IMG/VR virus record: IMGVR_UViG_3300034682_000112
Span: 1 to 33,283 of that record
Source: a virus
Direction: 5' to 3' (one strand)
Length of the DNA stretch: 33,283 nucleotides
Shown here: piece after piece, positions 14,927 to 22,000 of the stretch
How the letters are laid out: each line of letters begins with the position of its first letter
Position numbering within the stretch: the stretch's first letter is position 1
The notes under the pieces: model-generated
Told to the model about the DNA's origin: nothing
The model's database searches: none
What the model saw: the letters and a program-made list of their open reading frames with translations, nothing else
Made by a program: the position numbers and the translations under genes

Positions 14927-15559
14927 ATGCAATTGCCAAACAACATCGCGTTCGCAGTGGCGACCGCGTTCGCTACCGCCGTCAACATCACCGCGGCGAC
15001 CAACGCGGCGGAAGCCGTGTGCAGCGCCACCAACACTTTCGCCGTCGGCGACTTCGTCGAATACACCGGCGGCTGGAGCAAGGCCAATGGCCGCGTGTTC
15101 CGCATCAAGCTGGCCACCGGCACCACTTTCACCCTCGAAGGCCTGGACACCACCGACACCAGCCTGTTCCCGGCCGGCGCCGGCGTCGGCACCGTGCGCA
15201 AGGTCACCACCTGGGTGCCGATCACCGGCGTGGTGAGCGCCGAGGTCTCGGGCGGCGACGGCAAGACCGTCGAGGTGCCGCTGCTGGACAGCGACATGCC
15301 GGTCATGCTGCCGGACGGCTTCACGGCCACCACCGTGACCGTGACCATCGCCGATGACAAGTCGCTGCAGCACCACGCAGCTCTGAAGCTGGTCTCGGAC
15401 GGTGTGAAGCTCACCTGCCTGCGCGGCATCCTGCCGGGCGGCGGCGTGCTGCTGTATGCCGGCTACTGCTCGTTCAACGAGTCGCCCAGCCTGGCCAAGG
15501 GCAGTGTCATGTCCGTACGCGCCGTGTTCTCGCTGCAGAACAAGGTCGTCCGCTACTAA
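14927..15559 (+). CDS. Major tail tube protein
   Basis: A 210-residue structural protein that polymerises into the tail tube. It has the lambda gpV-like composition: beta-rich, with TNTFAVGDFVEYTGGWSKAN, FRIKLATGTTFTLEGLDTTD, then the C-terminal half with LRGILPGGGVLLYAGYCSFNES and a closing VMSVRAVFSLQNKVVRY. The position between the tail terminator and the chaperone gene pair, with its own terminators on both sides and a GAAAGG site 5 bases upstream of ATG 14927, suits a highly expressed tube subunit. The exact subfamily is uncertain. Confidence 0.85.
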   Translation: MQLPNNIAFAVATAFATAVNITAATNAAEAVCSATNTFAVGDFVEYTGGWSKANGRVFRIKLATGTTFTLEGLDTTDTSLFPAGAGVGTVRKVTTWVPITGVVSAEVSGGDGKTVEVPLLDSDMPVMLPDGFTATTVTVTIADDKSLQHHAALKLVSDGVKLTCLRGILPGGGVLLYAGYCSFNESPSLAKGSVMSVRAVFSLQNKVVRY

Positions 15560-15574
15560 ACCCGTTGCCAGCCG

Positions 15575-15634
15575 GCACCGAATGGTCGGTGCTGGCCTTC
15601 CCAGCCCGCGGGGTAGCGCCTCGCGGGTCTTTTT
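15575..15634 (+). terminator. Double hairpin and terminator after the tail-tube gene
   Basis: First hairpin: GCACCGA (15575-15581) with TCGGTGC (15586-15592), ATGG loop. Second: a 9-bp stem with one G-T pair (15605-15613 with 15619-15627), TAGCG loop, followed by TCTTTTT. The second is a good intrinsic terminator just before the chaperone genes. Confidence 0.85.
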
Positions 15635-15657
15635 ACCTCTCCTGAAAGAAAATCATC

Positions 15658-15975
15658 ATGGCAAAAGCAAAACTCTCCCTGGCCGGCGAAAACACCTTCA
15701 CCGCAACCGTCTTGATTCCAGTCCCGGGCGGCAAGACCGCCGAGGTTGATTGGGTATTCGCATGGATGCCGCGCGACCAGTTCAAGGAATTTATCAAGAA
15801 CCTGGAAGGCGCCGAGGACGTCGACGCGCTGATGGACATCAGCCGCGGCTGGGATCTGGACGACGATTTCGGCAAGGCCGCAGTCGAGAAGCTGACCCAG
15901 AAATACATCGGCGCGGCCCGCGCGGTCCTGGACAAGTTCATTGCCGAGATCACCGGCGCCCGCGCAAAAAACTAA
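15658..15975 (+). CDS. Tail assembly chaperone, short form (G-like)
   Basis: A 105-residue chaperone that coats the tape measure protein during tail assembly, equivalent in role to lambda gpG. It starts MAKAKLSLAGENTFTATVLI and includes WMPRDQFKEFIKNLEG and a DALMDISRGWDLDDDFGKAA stretch, typical of tail-assembly chaperones. The final codons GCA-AAA-AAC-TAA carry the slippery heptamer A-AAA-AAC (15966-15972), so a fraction of ribosomes shift back one base and continue into the next frame. The short product is made when they do not. Confidence 0.85.
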   Translation: MAKAKLSLAGENTFTATVLIPVPGGKTAEVDWVFAWMPRDQFKEFIKNLEGAEDVDALMDISRGWDLDDDFGKAAVEKLTQKYIGAARAVLDKFIAEITGARAKN

Positions 15976-15994
15976 GGGCCGTCGCCTCGGCCCT
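15966..15994 (+). promoter_or_regulatory. -1 programmed ribosomal frameshift signal
   Basis: Slippery heptamer A-AAA-AAC at 15966-15972, in register with the short chaperone frame. It is followed two bases later by a stem: AGGGCCG (15975-15981) with CGGCCCT (15988-15994). Slipping gives AAA-AAA then CTA-AGG, which enters the frame that ends at 16289. Heptamer, register and downstream hairpin together match a classical -1 site. Confidence 0.88.
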
Positions 15995-16289
15995 CTATGA
16001 GCCTGAGCCCTCCGAAGCCGATCTGGCGGTGGCGGGCCTGACTCTGGAGGACTTGGCGGCGGAGCCTGTCGAAATCTGGCCCGAGAACTACCGGGCCTAT
16101 TGCCTGTTTCATAGCCTCCGCAGGCAATGGCGAATCGCGCCGATGGGCGGCCCGCTCGGGCTCGATTTCGCGATCGCGTTCCATCGGATGGACCGGATGG
16201 AGCTCACGCCGGAGGAATACAACCAGCTGGACGAAGACCTCCAGGTGATGGAAGACGCAGCGCTCGAGGCGATGCGGACCAAGGAATAA
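15972..16289 (+). CDS. Tail assembly chaperone, frameshift extension (T-like, DUF1799-like)
   Basis: The C-terminal part of the fused chaperone, read only after the -1 slip, giving a product of about 210 residues from 15658. The extension contains LYEPEPSEADLAVAGLTLED and then a FHSLRRQWRIAPMGGPLGLD and MELTPEEYNQLDEDLQVMEDAAL region, matching the DUF1799-type proteins found after short chaperones. No well-placed start codon with a ribosome-binding site exists near its beginning (ATG 15997 is in another frame). The T part is expected to bind the tail tube subunits, the G part the tape measure. The stop lies inside the following hairpin. Confidence 0.85.
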   Translation, partial: LRAVASALYEPEPSEADLAVAGLTLEDLAAEPVEIWPENYRAYCLFHSLRRQWRIAPMGGPLGLDFAIAFHRMDRMELTPEEYNQLDEDLQVMEDAALEAMRTKE

Positions 16290-16347
16290 AGGGGTGGTTG
16301 AATCAACCACCCCTTTGTCAAAGGGTAGCCCAGTCTGGGTTACCCTT
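16288..16347. terminator. Two consecutive hairpins between convergent genes
   Basis: Hairpin 1: 13-bp perfect stem (16288-16300 with 16304-16316), AAT loop, AAA/TTT flanks usable in both directions. Hairpin 2: 12-bp stem with one G-T pair (16321-16332 with 16336-16347), GTC loop. They lie at the meeting point of the plus-strand chaperone gene and the minus-strand repressor, and overlap both stop codons. Confidence 0.8.
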
Positions 16348-16792
16348 GATCAGACGGGCTATCTGCCGGGCGCGCGTTGCGCTTACGGATAGTCTCTGTC
16401 AGTGCTTCGATGCGCTTCACGAGCTGGGAGTCGAAGTCAGCGGCGCCATGAATTACAGCGCTCGCATCGGAAATGAATCCCCTGAGCTGCTCTTTTTCAG
16501 CATTGCTTGTCACATGCGGGAGCAGTTGTTCGCAGACGAAGCGGAGGTCAAACGCGAACCGCGCCGCCTGAGCCTTCTCGGTTAGCTTCTCGATTTCCAG
16601 TCGAGCGAGGTCAGTGTTCAGCCGTTCAAACGCCGATAGAAGTATCGCGTACTCCGGAGTGGAGAACGAGCCCTCTAGGCGCCCGATTATTTCAGAATTC
16701 ATGCTTCGGCCATTGTTTTTGGCCTGCTCGGCAATGCGGTCTCGTAACTCGACCGGCATGCGTAGTTTCATTTGTGGATCTTCGCGTGTCAT
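16340..16792 (-). CDS. Arc/Mnt-type ribbon-helix-helix repressor with long C-terminal extension
   Basis: A 150-residue protein transcribed against the late genes. Residues 1-50 match the Arc family: MTREDPQMKLRMPVELRDRI, then AEQAKNNGRSMNSEIIGRLEGSF, where the MKLRMP strand would bind DNA and the RSMNSEI helix is the family hallmark. The remaining 100 residues are helical and charged, probably coiled-coil, longer than in P22 Mnt (83 aa). I choose ATG 16792: it has no ribosome-binding site, but a good promoter (TTGTCA, 17 bases, TATTCT) would place the transcript start at about this codon, suggesting a leaderless mRNA. An in-frame GTG at 16813 lies upstream of that start. It occupies the mnt position of a P22 immI-like switch. 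Confidence 0.85.
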   Translation of the reverse strand: MTREDPQMKLRMPVELRDRIAEQAKNNGRSMNSEIIGRLEGSFSTPEYAILLSAFERLNTDLARLEIEKLTEKAQAARFAFDLRFVCEQLLPHVTSNAEKEQLRGFISDASAVIHGAADFDSQLVKRIEALTETIRKRNARPADSPSDQG

Positions 16793-16798
16793 GGCTGG

Positions 16799-16871
16799 AG
16801 AATAATGCACCACGGTGGTCTTGACAATGGAACCACCGTGATCTATTCTGCTTCACATGGACCACGGTGGT
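16799..16871. promoter_or_regulatory. Overlapping divergent promoters with three palindromic operators
   Basis: Plus strand: TTGACA (16821-16826), 17 bases, TATTCT (16844-16849). Minus strand: TTGTCA (16827-16822), 17 bases, TATTCT (16804-16799). The two -35 boxes overlap. Three copies of the 11-bp near-palindrome ACCAC(C/G)GTGGT lie at 16809-16819, 16832-16842 (one mismatch) and 16861-16871: one in each promoter spacer and one at the start of the plus-strand transcript. Binding by the two ribbon-helix-helix proteins is the obvious inference. Confidence 0.88.
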
Positions 16872-16889
16872 TCGAGGATGGGAGGAAAT

Positions 16890-17063
16890 ATGGAAGGTGC
16901 GAGGGAGCTGCCAAAAATGATCGTAAGGATGCCGCAAGAGGTAAAGGAGCGTCTGCAGCGAAGCGCGAAAACTTCGCTGCGTAGTATGAACAGTGAAATC
17001 TTGGGCCGCTTACTGCGCTCGCTGGAAGAGGATGAAGCCCAGCAAGACGGTAAGCAGAAATGA
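16890..17063 (+). CDS. Arc-like ribbon-helix-helix protein (57 aa)
   Basis: A 57-residue protein close in size to P22 Arc (53 aa). The sequence has LPKMIVRMPQEVKERLQRSA followed by RSMNSEILGRLLRSLEED; the RSMNSEI-GRL core is identical to that of the minus-strand repressor next door, so the two share ancestry or targets. ATG 16890 has a GGAGG at 16881-16885, whereas ATG 16857 lies at the predicted transcript start and overlaps operator 3. As the first gene of the antirepressor operon it would, like Arc, damp expression of the genes behind it. Confidence 0.85.
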   Translation: MEGARELPKMIVRMPQEVKERLQRSAKTSLRSMNSEILGRLLRSLEEDEAQQDGKQK

Positions 17064-17064
17064 A

Positions 17065-17101
17065 AAAGCCCCGAACTAGCTTGGCGGCGGATCGGGGCTT
17101 T
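17065..17101 (+). terminator. Attenuator-like hairpin between arc-like and antirepressor genes
   Basis: AAAGCCCCGA (17065-17074) pairs with TCGGGGCTTT (17092-17101), 17-base loop, short T-run. It is a weak or partial terminator that would lower transcription into the antirepressor genes. Confidence 0.6.
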
Positions 17102-17131
17102 GGTGAAACCACACGTGAATGAGGAAACGAG

Positions 17132-17791
17132 ATGAATGCTACAGCAGTCACTACCAAGATGCAACATGCGCTGACCTTCGGCGCGCATGAAGTCAAGACG
17201 ATCACTCGTGAGGGGCAGCGTTGGATCAGCAACCGGCAGCTCACTGAGTTGCTCGGCTACGCAGATGAGAAGTCGGTCCACCGTCTGTACACAGCGCACG
17301 GTGACGAATTTACCCACACGATGGCGCGCGTGTTTCGAGTGGCAACGGCCGGCGGCAAGCAGGCAATGCGATTTTTCAGCTTGCGTGGTGCGCACCTCGT
17401 CGCAATGTTCGCGCGGACTCCGGTGGCTAAAGCGTTCCGCGTTTGGGTGCTTAATATTCTGGATCAGGAGATCGAGCAGGACCGTGTGGAGCGAGCCGGC
17501 TCTGTAACCCTTAGTGAGGTGCAGAAGCGTGAACTCGACAGCTTGTGCGTTGAGGTGAACTTCATGTCAGCGTGGTGGGAAAAATTCGGCCCAGCGGTTG
17601 AGCTGCTGAATCCCACTCTGTTCAGTGCTTCCTTCGAGATCTTCAACATGGCCAGGAGCCGCGCACGCTGGATCGCCAAAGATCTGGGCTTTCAGACGTG
17701 GAATAAATACTTCGACACATACCCCTGGCACAAAGGGTACACGGATAAGATGCTGCACCGTGAGCGCGCCATCCGGGAGGGTTGGAAATGA
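17132..17791 (+). CDS. Bro-N-like antirepressor
   Basis: A 219-residue protein. The N-terminal 110 residues resemble the Bro-N/antirepressor domain: GQRWISNRQLTELLGYADEK, a middle with GDEFTHTMARVFRVATAGGK, and the typical end FSLRGAHLVAMFARTPVAKAF then RVWVLNILDQEI. The C-terminal half is helical and tryptophan-rich (MSAWWEKFGPAVELLNPTLF) and not recognised. GAGG lies 7 bases before ATG 17132. In P22, Ant binds the prophage repressor and induces lytic growth; here the target would be the main repressor, encoded outside the window. The family call is by motif; the function follows from gene order. Confidence 0.75.
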   Translation: MNATAVTTKMQHALTFGAHEVKTITREGQRWISNRQLTELLGYADEKSVHRLYTAHGDEFTHTMARVFRVATAGGKQAMRFFSLRGAHLVAMFARTPVAKAFRVWVLNILDQEIEQDRVERAGSVTLSEVQKRELDSLCVEVNFMSAWWEKFGPAVELLNPTLFSASFEIFNMARSRARWIAKDLGFQTWNKYFDTYPWHKGYTDKMLHRERAIREGWK

Positions 17792-18579
17792 GCGCGCTTA
17801 TCGAGATCGGCGGCGTCGAACTGGCTCCGGTCGAATACCGCGGCGTGCGAGTCATGACGCTCGGGATGATGGATTCCGTTCATAAGCGCCCGGACGGCAC
17901 CGCACGTCGCAACTTTAACGAGAACAAGGCGCGGCTCATTGAGGGTGAGGATTTCCACGAGGTCACGCAGCCGGACGAGATCCGTATGCTTGGTTTTTCA
18001 AGGCCGCAGGGCGGCACGCCGGCTTCGATGGTTCTGCTCACTGAAACTGGCTACTCGATGGTGGTCAAGAGCTTCACTGACGATCTGGCGTGGGAGGTGC
18101 AGCGGCAACTGGTGAGGTCATATTTCGCCGAGCCCCGGAAGACGATCGAGAAGGCAGCGAATCTAGATGGAGCGTTCCAGGCCCTGAAGCTAGCGCCGCT
18201 CGCCATCAAGGCTGCTCAAGCGTTCGGCCTCAGTAAGAATGCCGCTGCGATCAGTGCGAACCAGGCGGTGACCAAGCTGACCGGAACGAACCTGCTGGGC
18301 CTGCTCGGCCAGACGCACCTCGAGCAAGAGGAGCAGGTGCAATACTTCACCCCGACCGAGCTTGGCGCGCGTGTGGCGCTGAGCGGGCAGAAGGTCAACG
18401 CACTGCTCGCTCAGGCTGGTTTCCAGGCGAAGGTCGAGAAGACCTGGGAGCTGCTGCAGCCTGGGCGCCAGTACGCGATGATCTACGACACCGGGAAGAA
18501 GCACAGCGACGGCGTCCCGGTTCAGCAGGTGAAGTGGTCGGCCAGCGTGCTCGACGCGCTGCCGCCGGCCACAGCGTAG
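17788..18579 (+). CDS. ORF6N-domain antirepressor
   Basis: A 263-residue protein with an N-terminal ORF6N domain: LAPVEYRGVRVMTLGMMDSV, RNFNENKARLIEGEDFHEV, then LLTETGYSMVVKSFTDDLAW and a QRQLVRSYF helix. The C-terminal part (about residues 190-255, with FTPTELGARVALSGQKVNALL) resembles KilA-C/antirepressor C-terminal DNA-binding regions. ATG 17788 is preferred over TTG 17782 because GGGAGG lies 7 bases upstream and ATG overlaps the preceding stop (ATGA), coupling the two antirepressors. Having two different antirepressor types in one operon is unusual. A terminator follows 17 bases after the stop. Confidence 0.82.
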   Translation: MSALIEIGGVELAPVEYRGVRVMTLGMMDSVHKRPDGTARRNFNENKARLIEGEDFHEVTQPDEIRMLGFSRPQGGTPASMVLLTETGYSMVVKSFTDDLAWEVQRQLVRSYFAEPRKTIEKAANLDGAFQALKLAPLAIKAAQAFGLSKNAAAISANQAVTKLTGTNLLGLLGQTHLEQEEQVQYFTPTELGARVALSGQKVNALLAQAGFQAKVEKTWELLQPGRQYAMIYDTGKKHSDGVPVQQVKWSASVLDALPPATA

Positions 18580-18596
18580 CCTGCACGACCTCGAAC

Positions 18597-18625
18597 AGCC
18601 GCCCTAGAAATAGTGGCGGCTTTTC
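18597..18625 (+). terminator. Intrinsic terminator closing the antirepressor operon
   Basis: AGCCGCC (18597-18603) pairs with GGCGGCT (18615-18621). Inside, CTA/TAG closes a GAAA tetraloop, followed by TTTTC. Confidence 0.88.
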
Positions 18626-18663
18626 GCGCTGGTGTAACATTGCCGCTCAACACAGGAGGCGGC

Positions 18664-19023
18664 ATGGCAAAACTCGAGGTACACGCGGGAGACTTTCCGA
18701 AAGGTAGTCATTCCATCGGCTTCAACGTCATTACGTTGAATTGGCAGCCTGGTGACGGTCTGGTCGGCAAGAGCGTTGCCCTGACGGGCTATCTAACGTC
18801 AGTGTCGATAGCCACGGAAGAGGAGGTCCGCCGAGTTGGCGGAACGATCGGATGGGGCATTGCCGGTGCCGCGATTCTCGGGCCGGTTGGACTGCTCGCT
18901 GGCGCACTGTTGGGCGGGAAGGGCAAGGACGTGACCTTCGTCGCGCAGTTCAGCGACGGCAAGAAGATGCTCGCCACAACTGATTCGAAAACCTTTACAA
19001 AAATGCAGGCGCTCGTTTTCTAG
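18664..19023 (+). CDS. Glycine-zipper moron-like protein
   Basis: A 119-residue protein; GGAGG lies 4 bases before ATG 18664. It has a beta-rich first half (AKLEVHAGDFPKGSHSIGFN), then a glycine-zipper hydrophobic stretch around residues 60-83 (GWGIAGAAILGPVGLLAGAL in outline), and a last part with VTFVAQFSDGKKMLATTDSK. Intrinsic terminators lie on both sides (18597-18625 and 19045-19070), the layout of a phage moron expressed independently of its neighbours. A TAACAT box at about 18634 could be its -10. Glycine zippers often insert into membranes; superinfection exclusion is one possibility, unproven. Confidence 0.7.
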   Translation: MAKLEVHAGDFPKGSHSIGFNVITLNWQPGDGLVGKSVALTGYLTSVSIATEEEVRRVGGTIGWGIAGAAILGPVGLLAGALLGGKGKDVTFVAQFSDGKKMLATTDSKTFTKMQALVF

Positions 19024-19044
19024 TGCAGGCATATATCGGCAAAC

Positions 19045-19070
19045 AAGCCGCCTTCGGGCGGCTTTTTTTT
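19045..19070 (+). terminator. Intrinsic terminator before the tape measure gene
   Basis: AAGCCGCC (19045-19052) pairs with GGCGGCTT (19057-19064) across a TTCG tetraloop, followed by eight Ts. It ends only 11 bases before the tape measure start, leaving almost no leader. Confidence 0.92.
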
Positions 19071-19081
19071 ATGGGCGGCGC

Positions 19082-22000
19082 ATGAGTCAAGTCACCAACG
19101 AAGCGGTCATCAAGGTTACCGCCGACGCGAGCGGCGTCGAATCCGGCCTGCGCCAGGTCGAGGCGGCCACCGCTCGCACCGGCAAGAACCTTGAAAACCT
19201 CGGCGCCACCGCGCAGAAAACGGGGAAGTCGCTCGAGACGCTTGGCGCCGGCCCCGGCCTGCGCAATGTCGGCGATGGTGCTGGCGCTGCAGCTGGCCAG
19301 GTTGATCGCGCGACGAAGAGCATGGCCGACTCGATCCAGCGCGCCACCGCGACGATGAATGCGGGCGCGAAGGGCAGTGCAGCCTATTACGAGGCGCTCG
19401 CCAATACGCGCGGGCTGAACATCACTGCGCTGCGCCCGTATCTCGACCAGTTGGACGCTGTTACCCGCAAAACCCAGCAGGCCGCAGCCGCACAGCGGCA
19501 GCTCGACGCCGGCAATAATTTCCTGGCCGGCTTGCGCGCTCAGGCGGAAGGGATCGGCAAGACTGCCTCGCAGCTGGCCGCATTGCGCGCCGAGCAGCTA
19601 GGTGTCGCGGACGACGCGCGCCCGCTGATCGAGCAGCTGCAGGCCGCCGAGGAGGCTGCTGGTAATGCTGGCAACTCGATCAACGGCTTCGCCGCCGCTC
19701 TTGCTGCAGCGGGCGCGAGCGCGGGCATTGCGAGCCTCGTCCAGCTTTCTGACGCGTACAGCAGCTACATCGCGCAGCTCCGGCTAGCGACGACGGGACA
19801 GACTGAATTTGCGCGGGCGCAGGCATCGGTCCAAAGTATCGCAACCGCCGCTCAATCTGACCTGGCAAGTACCGCCTCGCTCTACGCGAGCATCACGAAA
19901 AGCACGCGCGACCTCGGCATTGCGCAACAGCAGGTCGCGAATATTACTGAGGTGGTCAGCCTGGCCCTGAAGGTGTCGGGCGCCAACTCGCAAAGTGCGT
20001 CCTCGGCAATCCTTCAGCTGTCGCAGGCGTTCGCGTCGGGCGTGCTGCGCGGCGAGGAGTTCAACTCAGTGAACGACGCGGCACCGCGTTTGATGGAGGC
20101 GCTGGCGGACGGCATCGGTGTGCCAGTCGGCGCGCTCCGCGCAATGGCCGAGCAGGGCATGCTGACGACCGACGTTCTGGCGAACGCACTCCCGCGCGCC
20201 CTGAAGAAGCTGCAGGACGAAGCGAGGTCAGTGGAGACCGTTGGTGGCGCTGTGACTGTCCTCAAGGACAAGATCATGCTGCTCGTCGGCGCTACCTCCC
20301 AGTCGAGCGGTGTGGTCGCGGCGCTGTCCGGCGGGCTCAAGCTCCTGACCGATAACCTTGTTCTCGTCGGCGGCGCAATGGCGACCGTCGCCGCAGTGAA
20401 GCTCGGGTCGGCGCTTTCGTCGGCCACTGCGGCGGCTTACGCCAGTGTCGTGGCGAACAATGCGCGCCTGGCATCCAATCTGGCTGCCGCCCGGTCAGAT
20501 GTGGCTGCCACTGGCAGTGCAGCGGCGCTGGCAGCCGCTCGGGTGGCGGAGTTGCGCGCCGCGGTCTTGGCCGCCGAGGGCAACGTAGCGCTTGCGATCA
20601 CGACCAATGCACTCATTCCTGCGCAGGCGAAGGCTACGACAGCCGCTGCCGCACATGCTGCGGCGCTGACAGCCCAAGCCGGCGCAGCCAGTGCGGCATC
20701 TTTGGCTGGCCGTGCGTTCAGCGGCGTGATGGCATTGGCGGGCGGTCCCGTCGGGGCAATTATTGGCCTTCTCGGCATCGCCGCGACGATCTGGGGCGCA
20801 TGGTCGATCTCAGCCAGGGAGGCAAACGACAAGGTTGCACAGTCGACCGAAGAGTCGACCGCCGACATGATCAAGCGGCTGGACGAACAAATCGCGAAGC
20901 TGCGTGAGCGCAATGCGCTTGCCGCAGAGGAGCCGCGCATCAAGGCGCTGGATGGGATCAGCCAGGTGGATCGGGAAGGGCTCGAGCGCGCACGCGAGGC
21001 GCTGGCCAGAAACAGGCGCGACCAGCAGGCAAACCGTGACAATGCGCAGTACCACCTCAATATCGATCTGCGCCGGCAGGAGATCGTGCTGTCGAATGAA
21101 TACGAGGCGGCGCTCGAACGGGTTGCCGCCCAACAGCGCGAGGTTGCCATTGCAGCAGCGCGGACTCGCGATGAGAGGATCGACCAGTGGTTCGAAAAGA
21201 ACGGCACGCCGGCCCAGCGCCTCGCTGCCGAGCTTACTGAGCTGAAAAAGCAGTTTGGCGCCATCCCTCCCGAAATGGAGAAGTTGGTGCGCGCCAAGTA
21301 TGTTGACCCGGCGGCCACCAAGGCGCTCGCGGACCAGGCGAAGGCGGCGAAGGAATACGCCGACCTGATCGACCGCATCAGCGGCAAGAGCGCGGGCGTC
21401 GACGCCGACTACGTGGAGAACCTGCAGAAGCTGGCTGGTGGCTACGCCGCCGGCAAGCAGTCGATGGCGGATTACGTGGCCACCGTCGAGGCGTACATCA
21501 AGCAGCAGCCCTTCGCCAAGCAGGCCGAAGAAGACCGTCTCCGGGCGCTCAAGGAACTGAGCGACTTCCAGGATGGTTATTCCAAGGGGCTGGAGGCGAC
21601 CAGCGCCGTGTACGCCAAGCGCGTGCAGGACGCTCAGGACGAAGCGACCCGCAACGAAGAGCTGGCGCGCACCTACGGCATGACCAAGTCGGCGGTCGAG
21701 CAGCTGGAACTGGCGCGCCTGGAAGGCCAACTGGCGCAGCGCTCGACTCTGGGCCTCACGCTCGACGAGATCGAGACGCTCGAGAAGCTGATCGACGCGA
21801 AGAAGCGCAACGCTGCGGCGGTGTCGGCCATGGAGCAGGTCGACGCGGCGAAGAAGGCGGCGGAGGAATGGAAGCGCGCCTCCGACTCGATTGAGCAGTC
21901 GCTCACCGATGCGCTGCTGCGCGGGTTCGAGAACGGCAACGGTTTTGGCAAGAACCTGGTCGAGACGCTGAAAAACATGTTCGGCACGCTGGTGCTGCGC

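Noticed and set aside
16857-16889. ATG 16857 as start of the Arc-like gene
   Set aside because: It lies at the predicted transcript start and in operator 3; ATG 16890 has the GGAGG site and gives an Arc-sized protein.
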